In this document: positions 61,871 through 64,000 of the stretch, in pieces
Layout of the letters: every line of letters starts with the position of its first letter
How positions within the stretch are numbered: position 1 is the first letter of the stretch
Source of the DNA: Epiperipatus broadwayi
Taxonomy: Eukaryota; Onychophora; Udeonychophora; Euonychophora; Peripatidae
NCBI GenBank assembly: GCA_028023455.1
Contig: JAQFVV010000032.1
Span: 2,108,001 to 2,172,000, forward strand
Length of the DNA stretch: 64,000 bases
Direction of reading: 5' to 3'
Position numbers and translations under genes: made by a program
The notes under the pieces: model-generated
Told to the model about the DNA's origin: nothing
Databases searched by the model: none
Seen by the model: the letters and a program-made list of their open reading frames with translations, nothing else

Positions 61871-62202
61871 AATAATAGTGAGCGTTGAATAAAATTTATA
61901 ATTACAACTTTAAATTATCGTAATATATTTTTTACTATAAGATCTTTTCATTAACTCGTAGTAAATCGTAAGATTTCACGAGTATTAATGTATTATAAGA
62001 ATTGTGGACTTAATTAGTGAAGTATTTAATAGCTTCACACTCTTAGATCAAAACACTTCTGCTTCACCTATTTATATATAAAAGTAGGTCGAAGTAAAGA
62101 AGGGATTCTTGGGATTCTCTCTTTTCTTCATAGCGTAAGCATGTGTTTTAAAGACCTACAGAGGTCCCTAGTGACGATTTTTTCAGACGCTCATTGCTAA
62201 GG
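61871..62202. mobile_element. 332-base insertion flanked by a 28-base direct repeat
   Basis: Bases 61843-61870 and 62203-62230 are identical over 28 positions (starting TTTACAGCC, ending ATTACTGA) and bracket this segment. It contains TTTATATATAAAAG at 62071-62084, a good TATA box, and a perfect short hairpin GACCT-ACAG-AGGTC at 62153-62166. Its two ends carry GAGCGT (61881) and ACGCTC (62187) in inverted orientation. Long duplications of this kind arise by LINE-type retroposition or by local duplication. Family unknown; no tRNA boxes seen. Confidence 0.5.
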
Positions 62203-62230
62203 TTTACAGCCTTGTTAAAACTATTACTGA

Positions 62231-62859
62231 TATATTCATCATAACTTTCGGTACAAGTATCAACAACGATACAGGTCACTGGATGGCGCTGTTGGTAGTC
62301 AAAAAACATTGAAATATAACTTTACCTGGCCATCACATATTATTAAATATCATGTTTTTATCTTAATTTTTTATTAAATACATAAAATAAATAGGAAATA
62401 ACATTGTCTTCTTGCACCTAATTTTCATTAGTTATCTTCCAAAAGGCAAACTGACCTTAACAAACAAGACAATCTTTTCCAAGCCTTTCTGATCTTCATT
62501 ATACTATTCAAATACAAATTAACATTTTCAAACCATTCTTGCAAAATTTTTATTCTTTCTATACATTACAGTTTCTTCTGGAATATTTCTTATTAAATCT
62601 CCTGCTTTAAAAACATCCATTCAGTTCCTTTTCTTTTTTATCACTAATCAATAAAGAAACATTTTCCACTTACTCTTTAACATACACATCTTATCCCAAT
62701 TGATACTTAAATACATTTTATAATTTTCATATTGTAAATTAAAATATTTTCGTTAAGTAAATGATATGCATTGGAATAATATCCATAGTGTGTTAAAAAC
62801 AATACTGAAAAAATTTAAAAATGAGATTAACTGTTTTATATTGTAATAGTCAGAATCGT
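62231..62859. other. AT-rich DNA, no clear feature
   Basis: 62290 carries GATGGCGCTGTTGG and 62971 AGCGCCATCTACG, the kind of motif seen at repeat ends in many invertebrates. 62400-62700 is pyrimidine-rich with lysine-rich minus-strand translation, perhaps a worn LINE. Confidence 0.3.
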
Positions 62860-64000
62860 CTATCTCGCTAACACACTGCAGAATTCAAACCCCAGACACG
62901 AAACTGAACATTCTAGGAGGGGTTGCCTTCTAGATATACTAAGTTCGAATCTAAAGCCCAAATTTCACAGCGCCATCTACGTGACAATGCATCTGATGCC
63001 ACTACTAGCATGACCTTTGACCGGTGCCTGGTGGTCAGGGAGAAACAAAAGATTCTATACTAAAAGAAGTTTGGGTGGCTAATTAACGTCTATGGATTTA
63101 CAAAAGAAATGTAGAAAATATATATATATAGACCGAGACAGTGATAGGAATCAATAAAATAAGATATCAAATTTAGTTTTAAATAATTTCACAAAATTTA
63201 TTTATATAAATTATATATAAAACGCCACTGTCTGCTTATATGAGACAGGGACGCGTATTAAATAATTGTTGGCATTATATTCCCACAACTGACAAAAGAC
63301 TTTAAAACAAAGTGATATATTCTATTCCTCGGGCTAATAGCATTACGATAATGTGCTTGACGAGATAGGAACATGTGCGAGGTGCTTTGAGTAATTATAC
63401 AAGTTTAAGAAAATATTTGAAAATTAAGTGTTCTAAAATATTTATTGATTTCGAGAATAGCACGGACTAAAGCTTACTGAGCAACAAAGTGGGAATGTGA
63501 TCAAGGCATTTATTTAAGAATAATAATAATAGAGTTGCATTGGGAGGTCAGTATTGCTGATAATGAATTTATTAAAGTTGGAGGGTGTGACATGTTTAAG
63601 TCACGGATGCTTTGTAAAATAAATATAAAATAAAACAATATTGAATATCTGGAATGATTACGGAGGGCATATCGCCGCTAACCCGTAGGAAAGTATTTTA
63701 TGAACAGCCGAAACTTAGCGACTGGATGACGATTGCGTTTAATTCCCAGGTGTGTCATTTGGGGGCACACTCTGCCTGGAAACCGCAAAAAGGCGAATAG
63801 AACGACCTTAGCCATGTAAAGAATCCTTGGAAAATAAAACAAAGCGGTCTCAACAACCAATTCATTTACCAGCAATACGAGACGAGTGTATACAAAACAT
63901 ACTGAATGGGTTTTACTTGGATTAAGAGAAATGCCCAATCAAATTCCCAGAAATTCATTTAAAAGGGTCTGCACATTTTGACGTCAATGATGAACTTTGT
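62860..64000. repeat. GC-richer unclassified repeat running off the window
   Basis: From about 62860 the base composition rises (GAATTCAAACCCCAGACACG, GTTCGAATCTAAAGCCC, GACCGGTGCCTGGTGG) and stays mixed to the right edge, with CG dinucleotides that are rare elsewhere. A short inverted pair, CACTGTCTGCTTATATGAGACAGGG, lies near 63227. The layout (GC-rich block, TA repeat, TTTAAAATAATTT-like stretch, GC-rich block) resembles the 2.3 kb repeats at 43783 and 49585 in style but not in sequence. The 86-codon minus-strand frame at 63678-63938 has no recognisable domain. Confidence 0.4.

Overview
This window reads as AT-rich intronic DNA from an animal nuclear genome, packed with decayed transposable elements. 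A+T is roughly three quarters by eye. There is no bacterial-style gene packing, no rRNA and no CRISPR. The only host gene I can support lies on the minus strand: three consecutive exons of an NF-kappaB/Rel (Dorsal/RelA-class) gene at 59642-59538, 55979-55888 and 27972-27834. Each has GT/AG borders, the reading phase is continuous across them, and together they encode the C-terminal (dimerization, IPT) half of the Rel homology domain. The introns are about 3.6 kb, about 27.9 kb and more than 27.8 kb, so nearly the whole window is intron of this gene. An invertebrate, probably a protostome (arthropod or mollusc), fits best; I cannot place it more closely.

Left part (1-13 kb): foldback MITEs, a duplicated tRNA-like (SINE) repeat, pieces of a minus-strand LINE (endonuclease near 3 kb, 3' end at 12.2-12.9 kb), a Penelope-like reverse transcriptase fragment, and a 1.5 kb element with imperfect inverted ends beside it.

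Nested retrotransposon block (13.2-24.8 kb): three LTR elements of the Ty3/gypsy type. Element 1 (13373-18416, plus) is full length with 5-bp target duplications, but its gag, protease, RT, RNase H and integrase are broken. It sits inside the 3' LTR of Element 2 (minus). Element 2 carries a gag with zinc knuckles that runs straight into a long coiled-coil coding region and then a polypurine tract, with no pol. Element 3 (20596-about 24801, minus) lies in the remnant of Element 2's 5' LTR and is internally deleted.

Middle (25-43 kb): mostly plain AT-rich intron, with a possible solo LTR, a LINE fragment, two near-perfect hairpin elements, a tRNA-derived SINE with its own target duplication, and a cluster of inverted-repeat elements.

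43.8-51.9 kb: two nearly identical 2.3 kb repeats, starting TGTGCCGG, flank a 3.5 kb noncoding interior full of tandem repeats and ending in a polypurine tract. This looks like a large non-autonomous LTR element (LARD-like). Many differences between the two copies fall at CpG sites.

Right part (52-64 kb): LINE remnants, the two upstream Rel exons, a 332-bp insertion flanked by a perfect 28-bp direct repeat, and at the extreme right a GC-richer repeat of unknown type. The genes do not form an operon or pathway: the Rel gene is the host and the rest are its intronic passengers. The most unusual object is Element 2 (gag plus coiled coil, no pol); the LARD-like element comes next.
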